A stretch of DNA of 64,000 bases from an uncultured Curtobacterium sp. (lineage in GTDB: Bacteria; Actinomycetota; Actinomycetes; Actinomycetales; Microbacteriaceae). Location: contig CAJYUW010000031.1 of assembly GCA_913778205.1 (NCBI GenBank), positions 186,001-250,000 of the forward strand, in the 5' to 3' direction. The notes under the pieces were generated by a model, which saw only the letters and a program-made list of their open reading frames with translations, searched no databases and was not told the DNA's origin. Position 1 is the first letter of the stretch; each line of letters starts with the position of its first letter. Position numbers and translations under genes: made by a program. This document shows, piece after piece, positions 27,030-35,436 of the stretch.

Positions 27030-28133
27030 GTGAGTGCGTTCACCGGGATCACGGTCGAAAGGGAGGCCCTGATCGCCAACTACGCGACGGTCGCCGAACA
27101 GGTGGCCCCGTCCGGCGTCATCGCGGTGGTCAAGGCGAACGCCTACGGTCACGGCGCGGTGGACGCCGCGCGCGCCTTCGTCGACGCGGGCGCGGAGTGG
27201 CTCGGCGTCGCGGACATCGACGAGGGGATCGCCCTGCGCAAGTCCGGCATCGACGAGGGGACCCGCATCCTCGCGTGGCTGCACGCGCCCGACGAGGACT
27301 TCCGCCGCGCGGCGCAGTTCGACATCACGCCCGCGGTCTCGAGCGTCTCGCAGCTCGCCGCGGCGGCCGACTCCGAGGTGCCGGCCGTGCACGTCTGCGT
27401 CGACACCGGGCTGAGCCGGAACGGTGCCGTCGAGTCCGAGTGGCCTGAGCTCTTCGCGACCGCCGGCCGGATCGCCCGCAGCGGGAGCCGCACGCGGGTC
27501 GAGGGGCTCATGTCGCACCTGTCGAACGCCTCCCGGTCCGACGACCTCGACCAGGACGCCGCGCTGCAGCGGGCACTCGACGGCCTCGCGGCGAACGGGA
27601 TCGTCCCGGACATGGTGCACCTCGCGGCGAGTGCGGCGAGCATGGCGGTCCCGGAGACCCGGCGCGACGTCGCCCGGGTCGGCGTCGCCCTGTACGGCCT
27701 CAGCCCCTTCGCGGACCGGACCTCGGCAGACCTCGGCCTGCGCCCGGCGATGCGCGTCACGGCTGCCGTGCTGCGGACGGTCCCGGTACGCGCGGGGGAG
27801 GGCGCCAGCTACGGCTTCACCTGGCGGGCCGAGCACGACACCCGGCTCGCGGTGATCGGGCTCGGGTACGCCGACGGCTTCGACCGGGCGCTCGGCAACC
27901 ACGTGTCGGTGCGGATCGGCGACGCCCGGTACCCCGTCGTCGGTCGCGTGGCGATGAACGCGATGCACATCGACATCGGGGACGCCGAGGTACAGGTCGG
28001 CGACGAGGTCGTCCTCTGGGGCGACCCCGCGAACGGCGACCCCGCGGTCGAGGAGTGGGCCGCAGCGATCGGCACGATCAACTACGAGGTCGTCGCCCGC
28101 GTCGGCCGCAGCGTCGAGCGGAGGACCACGTGA
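27030..28133 (+). CDS. alr: Alanine racemase, canonical member of a tandem pair
   Basis: The 367-residue PLP enzyme interconverts L- and D-alanine for peptidoglycan. Lys35 in AVVKANAYGHG binds PLP, and the catalytic Tyr lies in GEGASYGFTW. Also present are VDTGLSRNG, GYADGFDR and the entry-channel block TINYEV, as in the well-studied Geobacillus enzyme. The MDQ-type motif reads VAMNAMHID, with Asn for Asp. The start is a GTG. It overlaps the second racemase gene by 4 nt, so the two are co-translated. Confidence 0.92.
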   Translation: MSAFTGITVEREALIANYATVAEQVAPSGVIAVVKANAYGHGAVDAARAFVDAGAEWLGVADIDEGIALRKSGIDEGTRILAWLHAPDEDFRRAAQFDITPAVSSVSQLAAAADSEVPAVHVCVDTGLSRNGAVESEWPELFATAGRIARSGSRTRVEGLMSHLSNASRSDDLDQDAALQRALDGLAANGIVPDMVHLAASAASMAVPETRRDVARVGVALYGLSPFADRTSADLGLRPAMRVTAAVLRTVPVRAGEGASYGFTWRAEHDTRLAVIGLGYADGFDRALGNHVSVRIGDARYPVVGRVAMNAMHIDIGDAEVQVGDEVVLWGDPANGDPAVEEWAAAIGTINYEVVARVGRSVERRTT

Positions 28134-29290
28134 CCGCGTCACTGCGTCAGGCAGCGGTGGACCTCGACGCCTACCGGGCGAACCTCGACCTGGTCCGCGA
28201 GTGGATGGACCCGGTCGAGGTCATGGCGATCATGAAGGCCGATGCGTACGGGCACGGCCTGGAGCCGATCGCGCTCGCCGCGGTGGACGCCGGCGTGCGG
28301 TGGATCGGTGTCCTGACCGTCCCGGCCGCCCTCCGTCTGCGCGCCATCGGCGTCGACGAGGACGTCCGCGTCTTCACCTGGCAGCACGCCCCCGACCTCG
28401 ACTTCCGCGACGCGATCGACTCCGCGGTGGACCTCGGCGTCTCGAACGTGCCCGAGCTGCAGCGCGTCGTGGACGCCGTCGACCACCGGCCCGCACGTGT
28501 CCACCTCGGGTTCGACTCCGGCCTGCACCGCGACGGAGCGACGCCGGAGGACTGGCCGGCGCTGGTCGCCGCCGCGCTCGACGCCCAGCGGGCCGGACGC
28601 ATCGAGGTCGTCGCCGCGTACACGCACCTCGCCGAGTCGTCGGACGACGAGGACACGGCGTCGGTCGCCGCGTTCGACGCCGCCGTCGAGCAGGCCGAGG
28701 ACGCCGGGTTGGACGTCCCGGTGCGCCACGTCGCGGCGTCGCTCGCGGGTCTGGAGCGCAAGGAGTTCCGCAAGGACATGGTCCGGATGGGCGCGAACCT
28801 GTTCGGCATCCCCGGAGCCGACGGTGTCTCCGCGGCCGACCTCGGGCTCGAGGCCGTGATGACGCTCCGGGCCTCGGTCGCGAAGACGAAGCGCGTGCCC
28901 GTCGACACGGGTGTCTCGTACGACTACACGTACCGGACCGCCGCCGAGACGACCCTCGCGCTCGTGCCCGTCGGGTACGCCGACGGCGTGCCGCGTCTGG
29001 CGCAGGGCCGCGTGCAGGTGGCGATCAACGGGAAGCGCTACCCGATCGCTGGTCGGGTCGCGATGGACCAGTTCCTCGTGGACGTCGGGGACGACGAGGT
29101 GCGGGTCGGCGACACCGTGACGCTGTTCGGCACGGGGGAGCACGGGGAGATGACGGTCCTCGGGTGGGGTACTGCGCTCGACACCATCGGCGAGGAGATC
29201 GTCTGCCGGATCGGTGCACGGGTCCCGCGCGTGTACGAGGGGCACGACGCCGAGGGGCACGTCGCCGAGTACCTCCGGGGGGAGCGGTGA
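28130..29290 (+). CDS. Second alanine-racemase-family PLP racemase, divergent
   Basis: The 386-residue product is a full fold-III racemase. Lys36 is in AIMKADAYGHG, the Tyr loop is TGVSYDYTY, and GYADGVPR, RVAMDQFLVDVGD and a C-terminal ARVPRVYEG are present. The channel motif that is TINYEV in canonical enzymes reads TIGEEI, so the Tyr that shapes substrate choice (Tyr354 in Geobacillus numbering) is Glu. Substrate specificity may therefore differ from alanine, for example a larger amino acid for a type-B cell wall (inference). It overlaps both the first racemase gene and tsaE by 4 nt. Confidence 0.85.
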   Translation: MTASLRQAAVDLDAYRANLDLVREWMDPVEVMAIMKADAYGHGLEPIALAAVDAGVRWIGVLTVPAALRLRAIGVDEDVRVFTWQHAPDLDFRDAIDSAVDLGVSNVPELQRVVDAVDHRPARVHLGFDSGLHRDGATPEDWPALVAAALDAQRAGRIEVVAAYTHLAESSDDEDTASVAAFDAAVEQAEDAGLDVPVRHVAASLAGLERKEFRKDMVRMGANLFGIPGADGVSAADLGLEAVMTLRASVAKTKRVPVDTGVSYDYTYRTAAETTLALVPVGYADGVPRLAQGRVQVAINGKRYPIAGRVAMDQFLVDVGDDEVRVGDTVTLFGTGEHGEMTVLGWGTALDTIGEEIVCRIGARVPRVYEGHDAEGHVAEYLRGER

Positions 29291-29799
29291 CCGAGCCGCG
29301 CGTCCTGCTCGACACCACGGTCGCGACCACCGACGAGATGGGCGTCATCGGTGCCCGGCTGGCGGCCGTGCTGCGTGCGGGGGACCTCGTCGTCCTCACG
29401 GGGCCGCTCGGCGCGGGCAAGACGACGCTCACCCGGGGGCTCGGAGCCGCGCTCGGTGCCCGGGGGCAGGTTTCCAGCCCGACGTTCGTGCTCGCCCGGA
29501 CCCACCCCACGACGAGCGGGCCGGACCTCGTGCACGTCGACGCCTACCGGCTGAGCGACCCGGTGGAGCTCGACGACCTCGACCTCGACTGGGACGGCTC
29601 GATCGTCGTGGTCGAATGGGGGCGCGGCTTCGTCGACGGGATCTCCGACGACCTGCTCGACGTCGAGATCGTCCGGGCGACGGGGAGCGCCGGTGCGTCG
29701 GCAGCCGCCGACGACCTCGACCCGGACGACGTGCCCGACGAGCCCCGACGGGTCATCGTCACCGGCGCCGGGTCCCGCTGGGCCGACGTCCGGCTCTGA
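29287..29799 (+). CDS. tsaE: tRNA t6A biosynthesis ATPase TsaE
   Basis: The 170-residue protein is the ATPase that activates the TsaB-TsaD complex in threonylcarbamoyl-adenosine (t6A) synthesis. The P-loop GPLGAGKTT is at residues 39-47, followed by SSPTFVLARTHP, LVHVDAYRL and VVVEWGRGF. A short Asp/Glu-rich insertion lies near the C-terminus. The GTG overlaps the racemase stop (GTGA). Linkage racemase-tsaE-tsaB-rimI-tsaD is common in actinobacteria. Confidence 0.95.
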   Translation: MTEPRVLLDTTVATTDEMGVIGARLAAVLRAGDLVVLTGPLGAGKTTLTRGLGAALGARGQVSSPTFVLARTHPTTSGPDLVHVDAYRLSDPVELDDLDLDWDGSIVVVEWGRGFVDGISDDLLDVEIVRATGSAGASAAADDLDPDDVPDEPRRVIVTGAGSRWADVRL

Positions 29800-29805
29800 G
29801 GCCCC

Positions 29806-30264
29806 TCACCCGAGCGCGAGCACCTGCTCCGCCACGAGGTCCGGTCGGGTGACGAAGGGGTGGTGTCCCGTGGCGACGTCCACCGTCCGCGTCGCCCGCG
29901 CCGCGTGGGAGCGCTGCAGGCCGACGGTGGTGCTCCGGTCTTCCGTGCACACCAGGTAGGTCGAGTCGACGCCCTGCCATCCCGCGTCGGTCGTCGGCGT
30001 GACGAAAACGGTGGCGTCCTGTGCCGTCACCCGCTCCCAGCCCGCCCGCTGCGTGTCCGGGTCGGCATGCTGAAACCGTGCCCCGAACGACGCGGCATCG
30101 TACCCGCTGACCGCGAGCCGCTCCTCGCCCGCGTCGCCGATCGACACCGGGTCCGGTTCGTCGGCCATGATCGCGCCCTGGGCGGTGCCGACGTCCGGGA
30201 GGGACGAGGACACGAACAGGAGCCGAGCGATCGCCCGGTGGTGGCCCGCCTCGGCGATCACGGT
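29806..30264 (-). pseudogene. 5'-truncated alpha/beta-hydrolase remnant
   Basis: The minus-strand frame encodes the C-terminal two thirds of a salicylate-esterase-like alpha/beta hydrolase. It reads TVIAEAGHHRAIARLLFVSS, then a lid region with a terminal catalytic-His segment VATGHHPFVTRPDLVAEQV. The strand with the nucleophile Ser (GHSxGG) and everything before it are missing. Upstream, the open frame continues only as antisense of tsaB. No start codon restores a fold, so this is a decayed gene. It fills most of the 507-nt gap between tsaE and tsaB and carries the tsaB promoter. Confidence 0.7.
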
Positions 30265-30306
30265 CCCAGCGATGGTGCCACCGTCCGGGACGCCTACGAT
30301 GGTCTG

Positions 30307-30963
30307 GTGCTGCTCGCGATCGACACCTCCGCCGGGACGTCCGTCGCCCTCGTCGACCCCGCCACCGGGCAGGCGCTGGCCGAGCGCAGCACGGCGGACT
30401 CCCGCCGTCACGCCGAGGTCATCGGCCCGTTCCTCGCCGACGTCCTGGCGGAAGCCGGCGTCACCCCGGCCGAGGTCACCGGCGTCGTCGCCGGCATGGG
30501 CCCCGGCCCCTTCACCGGCCTCCGCGTCGGCATCGCTGCCGCGCGCACCTTCGCCGCCGTGCGCGGTGTCCCGTTCCTCCCGCTCGTCAGCCACGACGCC
30601 GTCGCGGCCGACCAGCCCCGGACCGATCAGCCCCGGACCGACAAGCCGCAGACCGGCCCGTTCGTCGTCCTGACGGACGCCCGCCGCCGCGAGGTCTACT
30701 GGTCGGCCTACGACGCCGCCGGCGTCCGTGTCGCGGGTCCCGGTCTCGCCAAGCCGGCGGACCTCGACGAGGCGATCCGCGCCTCCCGTCCGGAGGCGGC
30801 CACCTGGGAGCGGGTCACCGCCGTCGCGATCCCGGCCTGGAGGCTCGGCGCGCTCGCCGCGGACCGGCTCGCCTCCGGCGCGCCCTTCGCCGACGACACC
30901 CCGCTCTACCTGCGCGACCCCGACGTGACGATGCCGGGAGCCCCGAAGCGGGTCGTCCGGTGA
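30307..30963 (+). CDS. tsaB: tRNA t6A biosynthesis protein TsaB
   Basis: The 218-residue actin/ASKHA-fold protein pairs with TsaD in t6A synthesis. It begins MLLAIDTSAGTSVALVD and has the TsaB hallmark GMGPGPFTGLRVGIAAARTFA. A short DQPRTDQPRTDKPQT repeat loop interrupts the middle. The GTG at 30307 lies 6 nt after TACGAT (leaderless), inside the end of the hydrolase remnant. Its stop overlaps the rimI start by 4 nt. Confidence 0.94.
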   Translation: MLLAIDTSAGTSVALVDPATGQALAERSTADSRRHAEVIGPFLADVLAEAGVTPAEVTGVVAGMGPGPFTGLRVGIAAARTFAAVRGVPFLPLVSHDAVAADQPRTDQPRTDKPQTGPFVVLTDARRREVYWSAYDAAGVRVAGPGLAKPADLDEAIRASRPEAATWERVTAVAIPAWRLGALAADRLASGAPFADDTPLYLRDPDVTMPGAPKRVVR

Positions 30964-31502
30964 CGGCCCTGCCCGACGGACTGCGGCTCCGGCCGGCCCA
31001 CCCGCAGGACCTCGACGACATCATGTGGCTCGAGCACGTGTCGTTCCCGACGGACGCGTGGTCCGCGTCGCAGATGTCCGGCGAGCTGTACTCCCCGCAC
31101 GGCTACTACGTCGTCGTGGAGACCGTCGCCGAAGGGCAGGCGCCGACCGTGGTCGGGTACGCCGGACTCTCCTCGCTCGCGGGCAACCCCGTGGCCGACG
31201 TGCAGACCATCGCGGTCGCCGCCGAGCAGCGGGGGCGGGGGATCGGCAAGGTCCTCTTCACCGAGCTCCTCGACGAGGCCCGGCGGCGGGGCGTGCACGA
31301 GGTCTTCCTCGAGGTCCGGGCGGACAACCCGGTGGCGCAGGCGATGTACACGGCGTTCGGCTTCGAGCACATCGCGACCCGGCCCCGCTACTACCAACCC
31401 GACGGCGTCGACGCGTGGGTGATGCGCGCGGAACTTCCCACAGCACCCCGCGCCGGCCGTGTCGGGCCCATCGGACAGGAGACGCTCGATGAGCACCGCT
31501 GA
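30960..31502 (+). CDS. rimI: Ribosomal-protein-alanine N-acetyltransferase RimI
   Basis: The 180-residue GNAT-fold enzyme is expected to acetylate the N-terminal Ala of S18. The acetyl-CoA loop is [11 protein letters not shown], preceded by VADVQTIAV, with the typical [19 protein letters not shown]. It starts with a GTG overlapping tsaB by 4 nt and overlaps the start of tsaD by 14 nt, so the three genes form one operon. In some actinobacteria RimI and TsaD are fused; here they are separate. Confidence 0.93.
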   Translation: MTALPDGLRLRPAHPQDLDDIMWLEHVSFPTDAWSASQMSGELYSPHGYYVVVETVAEGQAPTVVGYAGLSSLAGNPVADVQTIAVAAEQRGRGIGKVLFTELLDEARRRGVHEVFLEVRADNPVAQAMYTAFGFEHIATRPRYYQPDGVDAWVMRAELPTAPRAGRVGPIGQETLDEHR

Positions 31503-32544
31503 ACCCCTCGTGCTCGGCATCGAGACCAGCTGCGACGAGACCGGGGTCGGCATCGTCCGCGGCACCACACTGCTCGCCAACGTCATCGCGTCGAGCATGG
31601 AGGAGCACGCCCGGTACGGGGGCGTCGTACCCGAGGTCGCCGCCCGTGCCCACCTCGAGGCAATGACCCCCACGCTGCACGCAGCACTCGACCGGGCTGG
31701 TGTCACCCTCGACGAGCTCGACGCCGTGGCGGTCACCGCGGGGCCCGGGCTCGCCGGGGCGCTCATGGTCGGCGTCGGCGCGGCGAAGGCGCTCGCGGTC
31801 GCGACGGGCAAGCCGCTCTACGGCGTGAACCACCTCGTCGGGCACGTCGGCGCCGACGTCCTGCGGTCGGACGGGTCCGAGATCGAGCTGCCGACCGTGG
31901 CGCTGCTCGTCTCGGGAGGGCACACGTCACTGCTGCTCGTGCGCGACCTGGTCGGCGACGTGGAGCTCCTCGGCGAGACGATCGACGACGCCGCGGGCGA
32001 GGCGTTCGACAAGGTCGCACGACTGCTCGGCCTGCCGTACCCGGGCGGTCCGCAGATCGACAGGGCGGCCGCCGACGGCGACCCGACGGCGATCCGGTTC
32101 CCGCGCGGCCTGACGCTGCCGAAGGACATGGCGGCGCACCGGTACGACTTCTCGTTCTCCGGGCTGAAGACCGCCGTCGCGCGCTGGGTCGAGAAGTGCC
32201 GCGACGAGGGCCGCGAGGTCCCCGTCGCCGACGTCGCCGCGTCCTTCCGCGAGGCCGTGGTCGACGTGCTCCTGACCAAGGCCCTGAACGCCTGCCGCGA
32301 CACCGGGGTGGACCGGCTCCTCCTCGGCGGCGGTGTCGTCGCGAACGCGCGGCTCCGGGCGGTGGCGACCGAGCGCTGTGCGGCCGCCGGGGTGGCGCTG
32401 CGCATCCCGCCGTTCGACCTCTGCACCGACAACGGGGCCATGATCGCCGCGGTCGGGGCACGGCTGGTCGCCGAGGGTCACGCGCCGAGCGACCTCGGCA
32501 TCGCGGCCGACTCGACGCTGCCGGTGACGACCGTCCAGGTCTGA
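31489..32544 (+). CDS. tsaD: tRNA t6A threonylcarbamoyltransferase TsaD
   Basis: The 351-residue enzyme transfers the threonylcarbamoyl group to A37 of ANN-decoding tRNAs. It begins [19 protein letters not shown] and carries the metal-site region [33 protein letters not shown] and the final [12 protein letters not shown]. The ATG at 31489 has AGGAGA upstream. A Met ten codons earlier is less conserved. It ends the tsaB-rimI-tsaD operon, ahead of a pair of hairpins. Confidence 0.97.
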   Translation: MSTAEPLVLGIETSCDETGVGIVRGTTLLANVIASSMEEHARYGGVVPEVAARAHLEAMTPTLHAALDRAGVTLDELDAVAVTAGPGLAGALMVGVGAAKALAVATGKPLYGVNHLVGHVGADVLRSDGSEIELPTVALLVSGGHTSLLLVRDLVGDVELLGETIDDAAGEAFDKVARLLGLPYPGGPQIDRAAADGDPTAIRFPRGLTLPKDMAAHRYDFSFSGLKTAVARWVEKCRDEGREVPVADVAASFREAVVDVLLTKALNACRDTGVDRLLLGGGVVANARLRAVATERCAAAGVALRIPPFDLCTDNGAMIAAVGARLVAEGHAPSDLGIAADSTLPVTTVQV

Positions 32545-32581
32545 GCACCGGGGCGTGTCGCTCCGGCGGACGCAGCGCGAC

Positions 32582-32650
32582 GGCGTGCACCGCACCGGCC
32601 CGGGCGCGGTGTGGGGCGGCGTGCACCGCGCCGGCCCGGGCGCGGTGTGG
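32582..32650 (+). terminator. Two tandem 36-bp hairpin units after tsaD
   Basis: Two 36-bp direct repeats start at 32582 and 32618 (GGCGTGCACCGC...). Each folds into a hairpin, and the second has perfect 9-bp arms CACCGCGCC/GGCGCGGTG. They are likely tandem terminators for the tsa operon. Their GCACCGCGCC core resembles the end of the dispersed repeat family. Confidence 0.7.
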
Positions 32651-32699
32651 AACGATGGGCAGCGGCACCCGCTGAACGGTGCCGGGAGGGGTGGACACG

Positions 32700-33524
32700 G
32701 TGTCCGATCAGAACCAGTGGCCGAAGCCTGGCCAGTCCGACGACCAGCAGACCGACGGGACTGCGGGGTCGTCGTGGTCCGAGGGTGCGCGGGCCTCGGA
32801 GCCGGCGTCGAGCCCCGAACCGGCTGACGCGCCGAGCGCTCCCCAGCCGCCGAGCGCCCCGCAGCCGCCGGAGCACCCGTACGGCGCCCAGCACCAGGAC
32901 TCCTCCGCGACGTCGGGCAACCCGTACGCGGCCCCCGGCAACCCGTACGCCGCGCCGGGCAACCCGTACGCCGCGCCGGGCGGGAGCGGCCAGCAGCAGT
33001 CCGGCAACCCGTACGCGGCGCCGGGGCAGCACCAGTTCGGCAACCCCTACGCCGCACCTGGCCAGGCCGGCCAGCACCAGTCCGGCAACCCGTACGCCGC
33101 GGGCCAGCAGTACGGCACGCAGTACGGCACGCAGCCCCAGTACGGCGGCCAGCAGCAGTACGGCCAGTACGGCTCGTCCTCTGCCGGCGCGTACGCCCCG
33201 GCCGGCTACCAGCCGTACGCGCAGCGTCCCAAGACGAGCACCCTCGCGATCCTGTCAATCGTCTTCGCCTACGCCGGCATCATCATCTGGCCCGTCATCA
33301 TCCTGACGAGCCCCGCCGGCGCGATCATGGGCCACGTCGCGCTCGGCAAGATCAAGCAGTCCGGCGAGGGCGGCCGCGGCCTCGCGATCGCTGGGATCGT
33401 CGGCGGCTGGGTGCTGACCGGGCTCTGGATCCTCGTCATCGGCCTCGTGATCGCGTTCTCCATCGCCGGCGCAGGTTCTGGCTACCCGTCGTACGACGGC
33501 GGTACCGGCGCCCTCGTCGGCTGA
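32700..33524 (+). CDS. DUF4190-type membrane protein with NPYAAPG repeats
   Basis: The 274-residue product has a 180-residue hydrophilic N-terminal half, first Ser/Glu/Pro-rich and then six copies of (G/S)NPYAAPG-type repeats and Gln/Tyr/Gly stretches. Two membrane segments follow (around AILSIVFAYAGIIIWPVIIL and AGIVGGWVLTGLWILVIGLV) joined by a GHVALGKIKQSGEGGRG loop, which is the DUF4190 pattern. The GTG at 32700 is favoured because GGGAGGGG ends 7 nt upstream. Function unknown. The tyrosine-rich part is probably cytosolic and disordered. Confidence 0.8.
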   Translation: MSDQNQWPKPGQSDDQQTDGTAGSSWSEGARASEPASSPEPADAPSAPQPPSAPQPPEHPYGAQHQDSSATSGNPYAAPGNPYAAPGNPYAAPGGSGQQQSGNPYAAPGQHQFGNPYAAPGQAGQHQSGNPYAAGQQYGTQYGTQPQYGGQQQYGQYGSSSAGAYAPAGYQPYAQRPKTSTLAILSIVFAYAGIIIWPVIILTSPAGAIMGHVALGKIKQSGEGGRGLAIAGIVGGWVLTGLWILVIGLVIAFSIAGAGSGYPSYDGGTGALVG

Positions 33525-33559
33525 GCCCCGCGCGCGTCTCCTCGCGTCACGCTCCCGCA

Positions 33560-33595
33560 GCAGGACGGCCCCCGCACCCGCGGGGGCCGTCCTGC
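33560..33595. terminator. Bidirectional terminator between the DUF4190 gene and the methyltransferase gene
   Basis: Perfect 16-bp arms (GCAGGACGGCCCCCGC and its complement) around ACCC lie between two convergent genes, 36 nt after one stop and 12 nt from the other. Confidence 0.85.
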
Positions 33596-33606
33596 GCCCG
33601 GGGGTC

Positions 33607-34809
33607 CTAGCCGGCCGCGTCCGCGAGCCGCTCGCACAGGATCGCGGTGTGCCGTCCCTCCAGGCGGGTGAGCACGAGCGTCACGGAACGGCGCCCCCGC
33701 AGCCGCAACCGCTTCCGGAACTGCGCCGGGTCGACGTCGACCCCGCGCTTCTTGATCTCCACGGTGCCGACGTCGTCCGCCGCCAGCCGGGCCGCGAGCT
33801 GCTTGATGTCGAGGGGCATCGTGTCGACGACCCGGAACGCCTGCGCGAACGGCGTCGTCACCACGCGGTCGGACGTCACGTAGGCGATACCGTCGGAGAG
33901 CATGCGGCCGTCGATCGATCGGGCGAGGTCACCGATGAGCCGTGCGCGGATGACGGCCCCGTCGGGCTCGTAGAGGTACGCGCCGAGACTCCCGACGGAG
34001 ACGTCCGGGGCATCCGCGGCGGCGGTCAGTTCCGCGACGCCGTGGGGCCCGACCACCGTTGCGGCGCGGCGGACCCCGGGCCGCGCGAGGGGACCGAACC
34101 AGAGGGCGAGCTCGACGACCTCGCGGTCGACGGAGACCCACTGCGCCTCGGCCGTGTCCGGGATGAGGTCGCGGTCGATGCCGGGCCCGAGCTTCACGCC
34201 CGTCGGGGTCGTGGTGGCCGCGGCGAACACGGTGTCGAGCGACGGCGACCAGTCGTCCGGGTCGGCCAGCCGGCGGGTGTTCCCGTGTCCGGCGGTCCGG
34301 CGGGCGGGGTCCATCCAGACCCCGTCCACCCGTGCGAGGTCGAAGTCGGCGGCGTCGCCGAGCTCCACCCGGGCGGCGTCCCACGGTGCGAGGTTGTGCG
34401 TCGCGACCGCCGCGGTGACCTCGTCGCGGTCGACGGCGGTGACGTCGAGGTCGAGCGCGGCCATCGCCATCGCGTCGCCCCCGATGCCGCAGCCGAGGTC
34501 GGCGACCCGCGTGAGCCCGGCGGCGGCGAACCGACCGGCGTGCTGCGCGGCGACCTGGAGCCGGGTGGCCTGTTCGAGCCCCGCCTCGGTGAAGAGCATG
34601 CGTGAGGCGAACGGTCCGAACTTGCCGGCGGCCTTCTGGCGGAGCTTCGCCTGGGTGAGGACGGCCGCGACGAGCCCGGGGTCGTGGCCCTCGTTCCGGA
34701 GCCGCGAGACGACCCGGACGATCTCGCCACCGTCGGAGACGCTCGGAGTACGGTCGAGCAGGGCCATCCCCTCGGGGGTGAGCAGCTGGGCGAGTTCGGC
34801 GGCGTCCAT
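33607..34809 (-). CDS. Class I SAM-dependent methyltransferase with THUMP-like C-terminal domain
   Basis: The 400-residue product has a helical N-terminus, a Rossmann methyltransferase core with the SAM loop ADLGCGIGGD (103-112), an acidic VDRDEV strand end and a DPARR motif (near residue 168). A C-terminal region ends in VEIKKRGVDVDPAQFRKRLR. The last part matches actinobacterial proteins with a THUMP-like tail, which suggests an RNA substrate, though this is not established. The ATG at 34809 is chosen over a start 15 codons upstream because GGGAGG lies 8 nt ahead. It diverges from groES. Confidence 0.78.
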   Translation of the reverse strand: MDAAELAQLLTPEGMALLDRTPSVSDGGEIVRVVSRLRNEGHDPGLVAAVLTQAKLRQKAAGKFGPFASRMLFTEAGLEQATRLQVAAQHAGRFAAAGLTRVADLGCGIGGDAMAMAALDLDVTAVDRDEVTAAVATHNLAPWDAARVELGDAADFDLARVDGVWMDPARRTAGHGNTRRLADPDDWSPSLDTVFAAATTTPTGVKLGPGIDRDLIPDTAEAQWVSVDREVVELALWFGPLARPGVRRAATVVGPHGVAELTAAADAPDVSVGSLGAYLYEPDGAVIRARLIGDLARSIDGRMLSDGIAYVTSDRVVTTPFAQAFRVVDTMPLDIKQLAARLAADDVGTVEIKKRGVDVDPAQFRKRLRLRGRRSVTLVLTRLEGRHTAILCERLADAAG

Positions 34810-34845
34810 CCTCCGATCCTCCCAGGTGCGGCACCGAGTCCACCG

Positions 34846-34876
34846 CGCTGGCACTCGGATTGACCGAGTGCCAGCG
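34846..34876 (+). promoter_or_regulatory. CIRCE operator 1 (HrcA site) overlapping the groES -35
   Basis: CTGGCACTC, a 9-nt spacer and GAGTGCCAG at 34848-34874 match the CIRCE pattern (consensus TTAGCACTC-N9-GAGTGCTAA), with 11-bp perfect arms when extended outward. The spacer contains the -35 hexamer, so HrcA binding would block RNA polymerase. Confidence 0.9.
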
Positions 34877-34888
34877 ACCCCCTAGAGT
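34860..34888 (+). promoter_or_regulatory. groES heat-shock promoter
   Basis: TTGACC at 34860-34865 and TAGAGT at 34883-34888 are exactly 17 nt apart. The -35 lies inside CIRCE 1, and the start point would fall just ahead of CIRCE 2, leaving a leader of about 75 nt. Confidence 0.85.
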
Positions 34889-34893
34889 TGGCG

Positions 34894-34920
34894 TTGGCAC
34901 TCTCCTGTGCGTAGTGCCAA
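34894..34920 (+). promoter_or_regulatory. CIRCE operator 2 in the groES leader
   Basis: TTGGCACTC, a 9-nt spacer and TAGTGCCAA form a second CIRCE with one mismatch in the arms. It lies at the expected transcription start, giving the groES gene two HrcA sites that bracket the promoter. Confidence 0.88.
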
Positions 34921-34968
34921 CCCGGTTTTCATCTGTACCGAGTCAGTACCGAGAAAGAAGAGGTCACC

Positions 34969-35265
34969 GTGGCCGTCAGCATCAAGCCGCTCGAGGATCG
35001 CATCGTCATCCGCCAGGTCGAGGCGGAGCAGACCACCGCTTCTGGTCTGGTCATCCCGGACACCGCCAAGGAGAAGCCCCAGGAGGGCGAGGTCGTGGCC
35101 GTGGGCCCGGGCCGTGTCGACGACAACGGCAACCGCATCCCGCTGGACATCGCCGTCGGCGACAAGGTCATCTACTCGAAGTACGGCGGCACCGAGGTCA
35201 AGTACTCGGGCGAGGACCTGCTGGTCCTCTCGGCCCGCGACGTCCTCGCGGTCGTCGTGCGCTGA
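34969..35265 (+). CDS. groES: Co-chaperonin GroES (Hsp10)
   Basis: The 98-residue protein begins [20 protein letters not shown], has the mobile loop around [19 protein letters not shown], and ends [17 protein letters not shown], all standard for GroES. It caps the GroEL folding chamber. GTG start with AAAGAAGAGG upstream. Two CIRCE sites put it under HrcA control. No groEL follows: a terminator comes 15 nt after the stop, so the chaperonin subunit must be encoded elsewhere. Confidence 0.98.
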   Translation: MAVSIKPLEDRIVIRQVEAEQTTASGLVIPDTAKEKPQEGEVVAVGPGRVDDNGNRIPLDIAVGDKVIYSKYGGTEVKYSGEDLLVLSARDVLAVVVR

Positions 35266-35280
35266 GTCCAGCCCACTCCG

Positions 35281-35318
35281 CGAACGCCCCGTCGGCCACT
35301 CGGTCGGCGGGGCGTTCG
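35281..35318 (+). terminator. Terminator after groES
   Basis: CGAACGCCCCGTCGGC pairs with GTCGGCGGGGCGTTCG with two non-Watson-Crick positions. The outer CGAACGCCCCG arm is shared with the guaB terminator at 38929. Confidence 0.8.
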
Positions 35319-35436
35319 TGCGTTCCGCGTGTACCCATCGCAGGCGGTGGTCCAACGGCGGTCTCCGGGCACATGTCCGCACGGACCCTGCACGCTCGTG
35401 GCTGGTCGCACGAGCGGCCCGAGAGGAAGGAACACC

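Noticed and set aside
30265..30594. Upstream continuation of the alpha/beta-hydrolase frame
   Set aside because: This part is antisense to tsaB and has no hydrolase similarity, so the 262-codon open frame is not an intact gene.
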